Source: Datisca glomerata (Eukaryota; Streptophyta; Magnoliopsida; Cucurbitales; Datiscaceae). Taken from it: a stretch of DNA of 64,000 bases. The notes under the pieces are model-generated. The model was not told where the DNA came from and did no database searches. It worked only from the letters and a program-made list of their open reading frames with translations. This document shows, piece after piece, positions 10,190 through 21,201 of the stretch. The stretch spans positions 215,190 through 279,189 of the forward strand of contig QANY01000119.1 in assembly GCA_003255025.1 (NCBI GenBank), written 5' to 3'. The stretch's first letter is position 1. Each line of letters begins with the position of its first letter. The position numbers were made by a program, and so were the translations under genes.

Positions 10190-10275
10190 TTTCTCTCCCT
10201 CTTGATCCCTCTCCCTCCCTCCCTCTCTCTCCTTCGCCCCATCTCTCTCTCTCTCCCTCTGGATCCCTCTCTCAC
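10190..10275 (+). repeat. 68 bp repeat pair around GGATCCCT
   Basis: CATCTGGATCCCT occurs at about 10,189 and CCTCTGGATCCCT at about 10,257. GGATCC starts at 10,193 and at 10,261, and a related CTTGATCCCT starts at 10,201. These are the only GGATCC sites I noticed in the array. Confidence 0.7.
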
Positions 10276-10892
10276 CCACTTTCTCCCTCTATTCCCTTCT
10301 CTCTATCCCATTATCTCACTTTCTCTATCGCTCTCCCACCCTCTCTCTCTCTACCTGCCCTCACCCACCCTCCCTCTCTCCATCTCACACTCTCTCCCCC
10401 TTCCCCATCTCTCCCTCTCTCTCCCACTCTCTCCCCCTCTCTCACCCTCTCCCCCTCTCACTCTTTCCCTCTTTCTCGCACTTCTCTCTCTCTTTTACTC
10501 CCTCTCTCTTTATTTCTCTCTTGGTCTCTCTCCCACTCTGTCTCTTTCACTCTCTCTCTCTCTCAACCGTTCTCTCTCTCTCTCTTCCTCTTTCTCTCTC
10601 ACACACTCTCTCTCTATCTCCCTCATCTCTCTCCCTCTCTCTCTCTTACCCCCCATCCCTCCCTCTCTTTCTTTCTCTCTATGTCACTCTTTCTCTTACT
10701 CACTCTTCACCCTCTCTCTCTATCTCACACTCTCTCTCCCCATTCTCCCATTCTCTCCCTCTATTTCTCTGTCTTTCAAACTCTCTTTCGTTCTCTTTCT
10801 CGCTCTATCTCTCTCTCTCTACCTCCATCTTTTTATCTCTCTCACTCTCACACCTCAACCCCACTCTCTATCCCTCTCCCTCTCACTCTATC

Positions 10893-10893
10893 N
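10893..10893. other. Single undetermined base (N)
   Basis: One N lies one base before the start of dispersed block E copy 2 (10,894). This may be a consensus ambiguity or a one-base join between contigs. Its position at a duplication edge favours a join or an alignment conflict. Confidence 0.95.
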
Positions 10894-11135
10894 CTCTCAC
10901 TCACACAGTCTCTCTCTTTCCCTCTCTATCTCCCTCTCTCTCTCCCCCTCTCGCTATCTCCCTCTCTATATCTCTCCTTCTCTCTCTCTCACTTACACTC
11001 TCTCTATTTCCCCCCTCTCGCTCTCCCCTTCTCTCTCACTCACTCCCTCCCCCGTTCTTCCTCTCTTTCTCTTTCTATCTCTCTCTCCCCTTCCCTTTCT
11101 CTCTCTGCCTCTCTGTCTCTCCACTCCTCTCTCTT
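10894..11135 (+). repeat. Dispersed block E, copy 2
   Basis: This is the second copy of the block at 6,679-6,905. It starts at CTCTCACTCACACAGTCTC, immediately after the N, and continues through CCCCTCTCGCTATCTCCC, CTCTATATCTCTCCTTC and CACTCCCTCCCCCGTTCTTC to about 11,135. After this the two loci no longer match. Confidence 0.75.
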
Positions 11136-11219
11136 TCTCTCTCCCTCACTCTAGCTCTCACTCTCTCTCTCACTTTCACTCTCTCTCTCACTTTCACTCT
11201 CTCTCTCTTTTCCTATTTT

Positions 11220-12376
11220 CTCTCTCACTTTCTCACTGACTCACTCAGTCTCTCTCTCTCTCTCCATCTTTCCCTCTCTCTCCCGCTCTCCCTCTCTCTA
11301 TTTCTCTGTCTGTCTCTCTATCTCACACACACAAACACTCTCTCACCCCCCTCTCTCACACACACACACATACTCTCTCACCTGCTCTCTCTATCTCTCC
11401 TCTCTATCTATCCAGATAGCTATCGATCTAGCTCTCTCTCTCCACATTCCTCTATCTGTCTGTCTGTCTCTCTCTCTCTCACTCTCTCCCCTTCCCCTTC
11501 CATTTCTCTCTCTCTCAATCTCTCTCTCTCTCTCTCTCTCTCATTCTCTCTCTCTTTCACTCTCTCGGTCACTCACCTCTCTCTGGCTCTTTCCCACTCT
11601 CTTTCTCTCTCTCCCTCTTCCTCTCTCTCCATGTTTCTCACTTTCTCTCTATCTCTATCTTTGTCTCTCTCTCCCTCTCTAACTCTCTCTCCTCTCTCCC
11701 TCTCCCTTTCTCTCTCCTTGTTTCTCTCTATCTCGCTCTCTCTGCCCACTCTATCTCTCTCTCTTTCCACTCCCTCTCTCCCTCTGTCTCTCCCTCCCGC
11801 TCTCTCTTGGTCTCTCCATCACTCTATTTCTCCCTTTCTATCCCTCTCTCTCACTTTCACTCTCTTTCTCTTTCCCCTCTGTCACTCTCACTCTCTCACT
11901 CACTCACACACACACTCTCTCTCCCTCTCTCTTTCTCACGCTCTCTCGCCCTCTCTCACTACCTCTCGCTTTCTCTCACTCTCTACCATTCCCTTTCTCT
12001 CTCACTCTCCATCTCCTCTCTCTATCTCTTTCTCTCTCTCTCTCCCAATTGCTCTCTCTCATTCTCCCTCTCTTTCTCTCTCTCAGTCACTCGCCTCTTT
12101 CTTTCTCTCTCTCGCTCTTTTCCACTCTCTCTCTCACTCTCCCTCTTCCTCTCCATCACTCTATCTCTCCCTCTATATCCTCTCTCTCTCACTTTCACTC
12201 TCTCTCTCTCACTTTCTCACTCACTCACACACACACACTCTCTCCCTCTCTCCTTCTCGCTCCATCTCTCCCTCTCTATATTTCTCTATCTCTGTCTCTC
12301 TCTCACAAACATTCTCTAACCCTGTCTCTCACACACACACACACACTCTCTCTCTCTCTAGCTCTCCTCTCTCTCT
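11220..12376 (+). repeat. Region III entry unit, diverged
   Basis: It carries the tail words of the region III unit (CACTGACTCACTCAG, CTCTATTTCTCTGTC, CACAAACACTCTC, a CA tract at about 11,360). Then comes a scrambled landmark, CTATCTATCCAGATAGCTATC, at 11,404-11,424. The downstream half (CAGTCACTCGCC at about 12,084) is typical. It is probably the oldest or edge copy. Confidence 0.6.
11415..11424. other. 10 bp perfect palindrome GATAGCTATC in a palindrome-rich spot
   Basis: GATAGCTATC is self-complementary and overlaps ATCGAT at 11,422-11,427. It lies in the scrambled first region III landmark. Such two-strand symmetry is nearly absent elsewhere in the array. Confidence 0.85.
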
Positions 12377-13346
12377 CCATCTAGCTATCTATCTCGCTCT
12401 CTTTCTCCCCCTTGCTCTTTTTATTGCTCACTCTCTCTCTCTCTCTCTCGCCTTCTCTCACTACCTCTCGCTCTCTCTAATTATCTCTCTCTCACTCTCT
12501 ACCATTCCCTTTCTCTCCCTCTCTCCATCTCTCGCTCTCTCTCTCTCTCTCCATCTCTCTCTATCTCTTTCTTTCTCTCCCTCTCTCATTTTCTCTCTCT
12601 CATTCTCCCTCCCTTTCTCTCTCAGTCACTCGCCTCTCTCTCTTTCTCTCTCTTACTCTTTTCCATTCTCTCTCTCTCACTCTCCCTCCCTCTCACTCTC
12701 TCTATGCCACCCCGCCTCTCTCTCCCTCTTCATCACTCCCCCTCTTCCTCTCTTTCCCTCTATCTCTATCTCCCTCTCTCCCTCTCTCCCTCTCTAGCTC
12801 TCTCTCCCTCTCTCTTTTTTCCACTCTCTCACTCGCTCTCACTTTCTCTCTCTCTCTCACACCCTCTCTCTCTTTCTCTCGCTATCTCACTCTGTCTCTC
12901 TTTCTTTCTCTCCCTCTCTCTCTCATTCTTTCTTTCTATCTTTCTCTCTCTCTCTCTCTGCCCTCTCTCCCTCTCTCTCTTGCTCTCTCTCACTCCCCAC
13001 TCTATCTCCCTCTCTTTCCCCTCCCTCTCTCTCCCTCTCCCTCTCTCCCTCCCGCTCTCTCCCTCCCGCTCTCTCCCTCCCGCTCTCTCTTGGTCTCTCC
13101 ATCACTCTATCTCTCCCTCTCTATCCCTCTCTCGCTCACTTTCACTCTCTCTCTCTCTTTCCCCTCTGTCTCTCTCACTCTCTCAGTCACTCACACACTC
13201 TCTCTCCTTCTCACTCCCTCTCTCCCTCTCTCTATTTCTATGTCTCTGTCTCTGTCTCTCACTCACAAACACTCTCAAACCCCGTCTCTCTCTCACACAC
13301 ACACACACTTTCTCACACACTCTCTCCCTAGCTCTCCTCTCTCTCT
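12377..13346 (+). repeat. Region III unit T1 (970 bp)
   Basis: The landmark is followed by TGCTCTTTTTATTGCTCAC instead of the usual TGCTCTGTTTATTTCTCAC. It holds CTCTATGCCACCCCGCC at about 12,700, the T subtype of the AGCC/TGCC marker. It also holds CGCTATCTCACTCTGTC at 12,880, and a threefold CCCTCCCGCTCTCT at about 13,045-13,090. Confidence 0.7.
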
Positions 13347-13724
13347 CCATCTACCTATCTATCTCGCTCTCTTTCTCCCCCTTGCTCTGTTTCTTTCTCA
13401 CTCTCTCTCTCTCTCGCCCTCTCCACTACCTCTCGCGCTCTCTCACTCTCTACCATTCCCTTTCTCTCTCTCTCCATCTCTCGCTCTCTCACTCTCTCTC
13501 TCTCTCTATCTCTTTCTCTCTCTCTCTCTCTCATTTTTTCTCTCTCATTCTCCCACTCTTTCTCTCTCTGTCACTCGCCTCTCTCTCTTTCTCTCTCTCA
13601 CTCTTTTCCACTCTCTCTCTCACTCTCCCTCCCTCCCTCTCTCTCTATGCCTCCCCACCTCTCTCTCCCTCTTCCTCTCTTTCCCTCTATCTCTATCTCC
13701 CTCTATCTCCCTCTCTCCCTCTCT
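13347..13724 (+). repeat. Region III unit T2, half length (378 bp)
   Basis: The landmark is CCATCTACCTATCTATC. The unit runs through CAGTCACTCGCC-like TGTCACTCGCC and CTCTATGCCTCCCCACC, then joins the next landmark directly. The second half of the normal unit (CA tract, CACAAACAC) is missing. Confidence 0.7.
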
Positions 13725-15231
13725 CCATCTAGCTATCTATCTCGCTCTCTTTCTCCCCCTTGCTCTGTTTATTTCTCACTCTCTCTCGCCTTCTCTCACT
13801 ACCTCTCGCTCTCTCTAATTATCTCTCTCTCACTCTCTACCATTCCCTTTCTCTCCCTCTCTCCATCTCTCGCTCTCTTGCTCTCTCTCTCACCATCTCT
13901 CTATCTCTTTCTTTCTCTTCCTCTCTCATTCTCCATCCCTTTCTCTCTCCCAGTCACTCGCCCCTCTCTCTTTCTCTCTCACTCTTTTCCATTATCTCTC
14001 TCTCACACTCCCTCCCTCTCACTCTCTCTATGCCTCCCCGCCTCTCTCTCACTCTTCATCTCTCTTCCTCTTCCTCTCTTTCCCTCTATCTCTATCTCCC
14101 TCTCTCCCTCCCTCCCTCTCTAACTCTCTCTCCCTCTCTCTTTTTTCCACTCTCTCATTCGCTCTCACTTTCTCTCTCTCTCACACTCTCTCTTTCTCTC
14201 GCTATCTCACTCTGTCTCTCTTTCTTTCTCTCCCTCTCTCATTTGTTTCTCTCTATCTTGCTCTCTCTCTCTCCATCCCTCTCTCCCTCTCTCTTGCTCT
14301 CTCTCCCCACTCTATCTCTCTCTTTCCCCTCCCTCTCTCCCTCTCCCTCTCTCCCTCCCGCTCTCTCTTGGTCTCTCCATCACTCTATCTCTCCCTCTCT
14401 ATCCCTCTCTCTCTCACTTTCACTCTCTCTCTTTCCCCACTGTCTCTCTCACTTTCTCAGTCACTCACACACACTCTCTCTCCTTCTCACTCCCTCTCTC
14501 CCTCTCTCTATTTCTCTGTCTCTGTCTCTGTCTCTCACTCACAAACACTTTCAAACCCCGTCTCTCTCTCACACACACACACACTCTCTCACACACTCTC
14601 TCTCTAGCTCTCCTCTCTCTCTCCATCTCACTCTCTCTCACTCTCTACCATTCCCTTTCTCTCTCTCTCCATCTCTCGCTCTCTCACTCTCTCTCTATCT
14701 CTTTCTCTCTCTCTCTCATTTTTTCTCTCTCATTCTCCCACTCTTTCTCTCTCTCGTTCACTCGCCTCTCTCTTTCTCTCTTTCACTCTTTTCCACTTTA
14801 TCTCTCACTCTCCCTCCCTCCCTCTCTCTCTATGCTTCCCTACCTCTCTCTCCCTCTTCCTCTATTTCCCTCTATCTCTATCTCCCTCTCTCCCTCTCTC
14901 CCTCTCTCCCCACTCTACCTCTCCCTCTTCCCCCCCTCTCTCCCCCTCTCTGTCTCTCCCTCCCGCTCTCTCTTGGTCACTCCATCACTCTATCTCTCCC
15001 TCTCTATCCCTCTCTCTCTCACTTTCACTCTCTCTCTCTTTCACCTCTCTCTCTCACTCTCTCAGTCACTCACACACACACTCTCTCTCCCTTTCTCCTT
15101 CTCGCTCCCTCTCTCCCTCCCTCTATTTCTCTATCTCTGTCTCTCTCTCACAAACACTCTCTAACCCTCTCTCTCTCACACACACACACTCTCTCACACA
15201 CTCTCTCTATAGCTCTCCTCTCTCTCTCTCT
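13725..15231 (+). repeat. Region III unit T3, double length (1,507 bp)
   Basis: It has one landmark at the start, but CTCTATGCCTCCCCGCC (about 14,027) and CTCTATGCTTCCCTACC (about 14,830) both occur, as do two CACAAACAC/CA-tract ends (about 14,540 and 15,150). It is a dimer whose inner landmark was lost: at about 14,625 CCATCTCACTC replaces CCATCTAGCTATC. Confidence 0.7.
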
Positions 15232-15985
15232 CCATCTAGATATCTATCTCGCTCTCTTTCTCCCCCTTGCTCTGTTTATTTCTCACTCTCTCTCTCTCTC
15301 GCCTTCTCTCATTACCTCTCACTCTCTCTAACTATCTCTCTCACTCTCTACTATTCCATTTCTCTCTCTCTCTCCATCTCTCGCTCTCTCCCTCTCTCGC
15401 TCTCCATCTCTCTCTATCTCTTTCTTTCTCTCCCGCTCTCATTTTCCCCCTCTCATTCTCCCTCTCTTTCTCTCTATCAGTCACTCGCCTCTCTTTCTTT
15501 CTCTCTCTCACTCTTTTCCACTCTCTCTCTCTCACTCTCCCTCCCTCTCACTCTCTCTAAGCCTCCCCGCCCCTCTCTCTCCCTCTTCCTCTCCTTTCCC
15601 TCTATCACTATCTCCCTATCTCCCTCTCTCCCTCTCTAACTCTCTCTCCCGCTCTCTTTTTTCCACTCTCTCACTCGCTCTCTCTAACTCTCCCTCTCTC
15701 CCTCTCTATTTTCCACTCTCTCACTCGCTCACTCTTTTTTCCACTCTCTTTCTCCCCCTTGCTCTGTTTCTTTCTCACTCTCTCTCTCTCACCCTCTCTC
15801 ACTACCTCTCGCTCTCTCTAACTACATCTCTCTCTCACTCTCTACCATTCCCTTTCTGACTCTCTCACTCACTCACACACACTCTCTCTCTCTCCCTCTC
15901 TCCTTCTCGCTTCCTCTTTCCCTCCCTCTATTTCTCTGTCTCTGTCTCTCTCTCACAAACACTCTCTAACCCTGTCTCTCTCTCT
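15232..15985 (+). repeat. Region III unit T4 (754 bp)
   Basis: The landmark is CCATCTAGATATC. It is the first unit with the A subtype CTCTAAGCCTCCCCGCC (about 15,554), and the first to carry the inner join in which TTTTTTCCACTC (15,735) runs straight into CTTTCTCCCCCTTGCTCTG. The following TAACTACATCTC is also specific to this subfamily. Confidence 0.75.
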
Positions 15986-16765
15986 CCATCTAGCTATCTA
16001 TCTCGCTCTCTTTCTCCCCCTTGCTCTGTTTATTTCTTACTCTCTCTCTCTCACCTTCTCTCATTACCTCTCGCTCTCTCTAACTATCTCTCTCTCACTC
16101 TCTGCTATTCCATTTCTCTCTCTCTCTCCATCTCTCGCTCTCTCGCTATCTCACTCTCCATCTCTCTCTATCTCTTTCTTTCTCTCCCTCTCTCATTTTC
16201 TCTCTCTCATTCTCCCTCTCTTTCTCTCTCAGTCACTCGCCTCTCTCTCTTTCTCTTTCTAACTCTTTTCCACTCTCTCTCTCACTCTCCCTCCCTCTCA
16301 CTCTCTCTAAGCCTCCCCGCCTCTCTCTCCCTCTTCCTCTCTTTCCCTCTATCTCCCTCTCTCCCTCTCTCCCTCTCTAACTCTCTCTCCCGCTCTCTTT
16401 TTTCCACCCTCTCACTCGCTCTCTCTAACTCTCCCTCTCTCCCTCTCTCTTTTCCACTCTCTCACTCGCTCTCTCTTTTTTCCACTCTCTTTCTCCCCCT
16501 TGCACTGTTTCTTTCTCACACTCTCTCTCTCGCCCTCTCTCACTACCTCTCGCTCTCTCTAACTACATCACTCTCTCTCACTCTCTACCATTCCCTTTCT
16601 GACTCTCTCACTCACTCAAACACACACTCTCTCTCTCCCTCTCTCCTTCTCGCTCCCTCTCTCCCTCCCTCTATTTCTCTGTCTCTGTCTCTCTCTCACA
16701 AACACTCTCTAACCCTGTCTCTCTCACACACACACTCTCTCTATAGCTCTCCTCTCTGTCTCTCT
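15986..16765 (+). repeat. Region III unit T5 (780 bp)
   Basis: Very close to T4 and T7: CTCTGCTATTCC, CTCTAAGCCTCCCCGCC (about 16,304), the TTTTTT inner join at about 16,476, TAACTACATCAC, CTCACAAACACTCTC, and a short CA tract. Confidence 0.75.
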
Positions 16766-17261
16766 CCATATAGCTATCTATCTCGCTCTCTTTCTCCCCC
16801 TTGCTCTGTTTATTTCTCACACTCTCTCTCACCTTCTCTCATTACCTCTCGCTCTCTCTAAATATCTCCCTCTCACTCTCTACTATTCCATTTATCTCTC
16901 TCTCCATCTCTCGCTCTCTCGCTCTCTCACTCTCCATCTCTCTCTATCTCTTCTTTCTCTCCCTCTCTCATTTTCTCTCTCTCATTCTCCCTCTCTTTCT
17001 CTCTCTCAGTCACTCGCCTCTCTCTCTCTCTCTCACTCTTTTCCACTCTCCGCTCTCTCTCACTCTCTACCATTCCCTTTCTCACTCTCTCACTCACTCA
17101 CACACACACACCCTCTCTCCCTCTCTCCTTCTCGCTTCCTCTCTCCCTCCCTCTATTTCTCTGTCTCTGTCTCTCTCTCACAAACACTCTCTAACCATGT
17201 CTCTCTCTCTCACACACACTCTCTCACACACTCCCTCTATAGCTCTCCTCTCTCTCTCTCT
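16766..17261 (+). repeat. Region III unit T6, short (496 bp)
   Basis: The landmark is CCATATAGCTATC. After CAGTCACTCGCC it joins at about 17,050 directly to CTCTACCATTCCCTTTCTC and the CACAAACAC tail. It lacks the AGCCTCCCCGCC part and the TTTTTT join. Confidence 0.7.
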
Positions 17262-18057
17262 CCATCCAGCTATCTATCTCGCTCTCTTTCTCCCCCTTGC
17301 TCTGTTTATTTCTTACTCTCTCTCTCTCTCACCTTCTCTCATTACCTCTCGCTCTCTCTAACTATCTCTCTCTCACTCTCTGCTATTCCATTTCTCTCTC
17401 TATCCATCTCTCGCTCTCTCGCTATCTCACTCTCCATCTCTCTCTGTCTCTTTCTTTCTCTCCCTCTCTCATTTTCTCTCTCTCATTCTCCCTCTCTTTC
17501 TCTCTCAGTCACTCGCCTCTCTCTCTTTCTCTTTCTCACTCTTTTCCACACTCTCTCTCACTCTCCCTCCCTCTCACTTTCTCTAAGCCTCCCTGCCTCT
17601 CTCTCCCTCTTCCTCTCTTTCCCTCTATTTCTATCTCCCTATCTCCCTCTCTCCCTCTCTAACTCTCTCTCCCGCTCTCTTTTTTCCACTCTCTCACTCG
17701 CTCTCTCTAACTCTCCCTCTCTCCCTCTCTATTTTCCACTCTCTCACTCGCTCACTCTTTTTTCCACTCTCTTTCTCCCCCTTGCTCTGTTTCTTTCTCA
17801 CTCTCTCTCTCGCCCTCTCTCACCACCTCTCGCTCTCTCTAACTACATCACTCTCTCTCACTCTCTACCATTCCCTTTCTGACTCTCTCACTCACTCACA
17901 CACACTATCTCTCTCTCCCTCTCTCCTTCTCGCTCCCTCTCTCCCTCCCTCTATTTCTCTGTCTCTGTCTCTCTCTCACAAACACTCTCTAACCCTGTCT
18001 CTCTCTCACACACACTCTCTCACACACTCTCTCTATAGCTCTCCTCTCTGTCTCTCT
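17262..18057 (+). repeat. Region III unit T7 (796 bp)
   Basis: The landmark is CCATCCAGCTATC. It carries CTCTGCTATTCC, CTCTAAGCCTCCCTGCC (about 17,581), the inner join at about 17,757, and TAACTACATCAC. It matches T5 closely along its whole length. Confidence 0.75.
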
Positions 18058-18524
18058 CCATGTAGCTATCTATCTCGCTCTCTTTCTCCCTCTTGCTCTG
18101 TTTATTTCTCACACTCTCCCTCACCTTCTCTCATTACCTCTCGCTCTCTCTAAATATCTCTCTTTCACTCTCTACTATTCCATTTCTCTCTCTCTCCCTC
18201 TCTCTTTTCCACTCTCTCACTCGCTCTCTCTTTTTTCCACTCTCTTTCTCCCCCTTGCACTGTTTCTTTCTCACTCTCTCTCTCTCTCGCCCTCTCTCAC
18301 TACCTCTCGCTCTCTCTAACTACATCACTCTCTCTCACTCTCTACCATTCCCTTTCTGACTCTCTCACTCACTCACACACACACTCTCTCTCTCCCTCTC
18401 TCCTTCTCGCTCCCTCTCTCCCTCCCTCTATTTCTCTGTCTCTGTCTCTCTCTCACAAACACTCTCTAACCCTGTCTCTCTCTCTCACACACACTCTCTC
18501 TATAGCTCTCCTCTCTGTCTCTCT
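18058..18524 (+). repeat. Region III unit T8, short (467 bp)
   Basis: The landmark is CCATGTAGCTATC. It jumps from CTCTACTATTCC to the CTCTTTTCCACTC and TTTTTTCCACTC inner join (18,231), then the TAACTACATCAC tail. It is a T5-like unit with about 310 bp deleted. Confidence 0.7.
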
Positions 18525-19760
18525 CCATCTAGCTATCTATCTCGCTCTCTTTCTCTCCCTTGCTCTGTTTATTTCTCACACTCTCTCTCACCTTCTCTCA
18601 TTACCTCTCGCTCTCTCTAAAGATCTCTCTCTCACTCTCTACTATTCCATTTATCTCTCTCTCCATCTCTCGCTCTCTCGCTCTCTCACTCTCCATCTCT
18701 CTATCTCTTTCTTTCTCTCCCTCTCTCATTTTCTCTCTCTCATTCTCCCTCTCTTTCTCTCTCTCAGTCACTCGCCTCTCTTTCTCTCTCTCTCTCACTC
18801 TTTTCCACTCTCCCTCCCTCTCACTCTCTCTAAGCCTCCCCGCCTCTCTCTCTTCCTCTTCATCTCTCTCCCTCTTCCTCTCTTTCCCTCTATCTCTATC
18901 ACCCTCTCTCCCTCTATCCCTCTCTAACTCTCTCTCCCGCTATCTTTTTTCCACTCTCTCACTCGCTCTCTCTAACTCTCCCTCTCCCCCTCTCTCTTTT
19001 CCACTATCTCACTCGCTCTCTCTTTTTTCCACTCTCTCTCTCTCTCTCGCCCTCTCTCACTACCTCTCGCTCTCTCTAACTATCTCTCTCTCTCACTCTC
19101 TACCATTCCCTTTCTCTCTCTCTCTCTCTCATTCTCCCTCTCTTTCTCTCTCTCGGTCACCCACCTTTCTCTATTTCTCTCTCTCACTCTTTTCCACTCT
19201 CTCTCTCACTCTCCCTCCCTCTCTCTCTCGCTCTTTATGCCTCCCCGCCTCTCTCTCTCCCTTTTCCTATCTCTACCTCTTCCTCTCTTTCCCTCTATCT
19301 CTATCTCCCTCTCTCCCTCTCTCCCTCTCTAACTCTCTATCCCTCTCTCTTTTTTCCACTCTCTCACTCGCTCTCGCTTTCTCTCTCTCACACACACTCT
19401 CTCTCATTCTCTCGCTATCTCACTCTGTCTCTCTTTCTCTTGCTCTCTCTCTCCCCACTCTATCTCTTTCTCTTTCCCCTCCCTCTTTCTCCCTCTCTGT
19501 CTCTCCCTCTCACTCTCTCTTAGTCTCTCTATCACTCTATCTCTCCCTCTCTATCCCTCTCTCTCTCTCTCACTTTCACTCTCTCTCTTTCCCCTCTGTC
19601 TCTCTCACTCTCTCATTCATTCACACACACTCTCTCTCCCTTTCACCTTCTCGCTCCCTCTCTCCCTATCTCTATTTCTCTGTCTCTGTCTCTCACTCCC
19701 AAACACTCTCTAACTCTGTCTCTCTCTCACACACACTCTCTAGCTCCCCTCTCTCTCTCT
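18525..19760 (+). repeat. Region III unit T9, long (1,236 bp)
   Basis: It begins as a T6-like copy with the A subtype CTCTAAGCCTCCCCGCC (about 18,827). It then passes into a second partial unit with the T subtype TTTATGCCTCCCCGCC (about 19,232) and CGCTATCTCACTCTGTC (19,413). It appears to be a chimera of the two subfamilies. Confidence 0.65.
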
Positions 19761-20092
19761 CCATCTAGCTATCTATCTTGCTCTCTTTCTCCCCCTTGCT
19801 CTGTTTCTTTCTCACACTCTCTCTCTCGTCCTCTCTCACTACCTCTCGCTCTCTCTAACTATCTCTCTTGCTCTCTACACATCCCTTTCTCTCTCTCCAT
19901 CTATCGCTCTCTTGCTCTCTCTCTCCATCTCTCTCTATCTCTCTCTCTCACACTTTCTCTCTCTCTCGGTCACTCACCTCTCTTTCTTTCTCTCTCTATC
20001 TCTGTATCTCTCTCTCACTACCTCTCGCTCTCTCTCCCTTTCTCTCTCTCCATCTCTCGCTCTCTCTCTCTCCATCTCTCTCTACCTCCGTA

Positions 20093-20655
20093 ACTCTCTC
20101 TCCCTCTCTCTCTTTTCCACTCTCTCACTCGCTCTTTCTTTCTCTCTCTCACACTCTCTCTCTGTCTCTCTATCTCACTATATGTCTCTTTCTTTATCTC
20201 CCTCTCTCCTTGTTTCTCTCTCTGTCGCTCTCTCTCTTTATCTCTCTCTCCCTCTCTCTCCTGCTCTCACTCTTCCCGCTCTCTCTATTTCTCTTTCCCC
20301 TCCCTCTCTCTCCCTCTCTCTCCATTTCTTTCTCCCTCTCTCGATCTCTCTCGCTCTCTCCCTCTCTCTCTCTCATTCACTTTCACTCTCTCTATTCACC
20401 CCCTATCTCTTTCTCTCATTCTCTCTAACTGCCTCTCGCTCTCTCTCTATCTCTCCCTTATATTCTCTTCTTCTCTCTATCTCTTTGTGTCCCTCTCCCT
20501 CTACCTCTCTCCACCCCTTGATTTCACTCTTTATCTCTCTCTCTATCCCTCTCACTCACACTCTTGCTCTCACTCTCTCTCTCTTGTTCTCTCACTCTAT
20601 CCCTCTCTCTTTCTCTTCCTCGCTCTTGCACCTCCACTCTCTCCCCCTTGCTATT

Positions 20656-20695
<40 letters not shown>

Positions 20696-20700
20696 TTTCT
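20093..20700 (+). repeat. Dispersed block D, copy 2
   Basis: It matches 5,965-6,540 in landmark order: CTTTTCCACTCTCTCACTCG, TCTATCTCACTATATGTC, CCTTGTTTCTCTC, CCCTCTCTCGATC, TCTCTTTGTGTCCCTC, CCCCTTGATTTCAC, CCCCCTTGCTATTTC. It ends in a CA tract of about 11 units (20,674-20,695) that copy 1 lacks. Confidence 0.7.
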
Positions 20701-20744
20701 CTTCTTTCTCTCTCCCTCTCAATCTCTCTCTTGCTCCCTCTCTC

Positions 20745-20910
20745 CCACGCTCTCTCTTCCCTCCCTCTCTCTCCAACACTCTCTCTCCCTCTCTCTCTCG
20801 CTCTCTCCCACTCTCTCTCCCTCTCTCCCACTATCTCTCTCTCCCCCACTCTCTCTCTCCTACTCTCTTTCTCCAACACTCTCTCTCTCCCCCACTCTCT
20901 CTTTCTCTCA
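20745..20910 (+). repeat. CCAACAC / CCCAC minisatellite, patch 1
   Basis: Units of roughly 24-30 bp of the form CTCTCTCCAACACTCTCTC or CTCTCTCCCACTCTC alternate about six times. CCAACAC is confined to this patch and 21,285-21,400. Confidence 0.65.
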
Positions 20911-20929
20911 TTCTCTCTCACTGCCTCTC

Positions 20930-21166
20930 GCTCTCTCTATCTCTCTCTCATATTCTCTTATTCTCTCTATCTCTTTGTGTCCCTCTCCCTCTCCCTCTCT
21001 CCACCCCTTGATTTCACTCTCCATCTCTCTCTCTCCCTTGCTCTCTCTATCCCTCTCACTCACACTCTTGCTCTCACACACACTCTCTCTCTTGTTCTCT
21101 CACTCTATCCCTCTCACTCTTTCTCTTCCTCACTCTTGCTCCCCCACTCTCTCCCCCTTCGCTATT

Positions 21167-21201
<35 letters not shown>

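Larger units (their letters stand above)
4296..11220 (+). repeat. Region II: irregular CT array with local minisatellites
   Basis: A continuous CT-rich array without a single clear long period. It holds a CTAT tetranucleotide run, CGCTATC minisatellites, the longest CA tracts of the window, a 96 bp pair near 10.0 kb, and two blocks duplicated elsewhere (5,965-6,540, also at 20.1 kb; 6,679-6,905, also at 10.9 kb). A single stop-free + frame spans 4,759-8,022 (1,087 codons). It is only Leu, Ser, Pro, Phe and similar residues, so I do not call it a gene. Confidence 0.85.
11220..19870 (+). repeat. Region III: higher-order CT array, ~0.77 kb unit
   Basis: The landmark CCATCTAGCTATCTATCTCG, followed by CTTTCTCCCCCTTGCTCTG, occurs ten times (starts 12,377; 13,347; 13,725; 15,232; 15,986; 16,766; 17,262; 18,058; 18,525; 19,761). 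Spacings are 970, 378, 1,507, 754, 780, 496, 796, 467 and 1,236 bp. The common unit is about 0.75-0.80 kb, with half-length and double-length versions. A typical unit reads: landmark; TCACTACCTCTCGCTC; CTCTACCATTCCC; CAGTCACTCGCC; AGCCTCCCCGCC; TTTTTTCCACTC; then CACAAACACTCTCTAACCC and a CA tract. Confidence 0.85.

Noticed and set aside
20674..20695. CA tracts as promoter or recombination signals
   Set aside because: They recur in most units as part of the repeat, and no adjacent gene or other signal supports a regulatory role.
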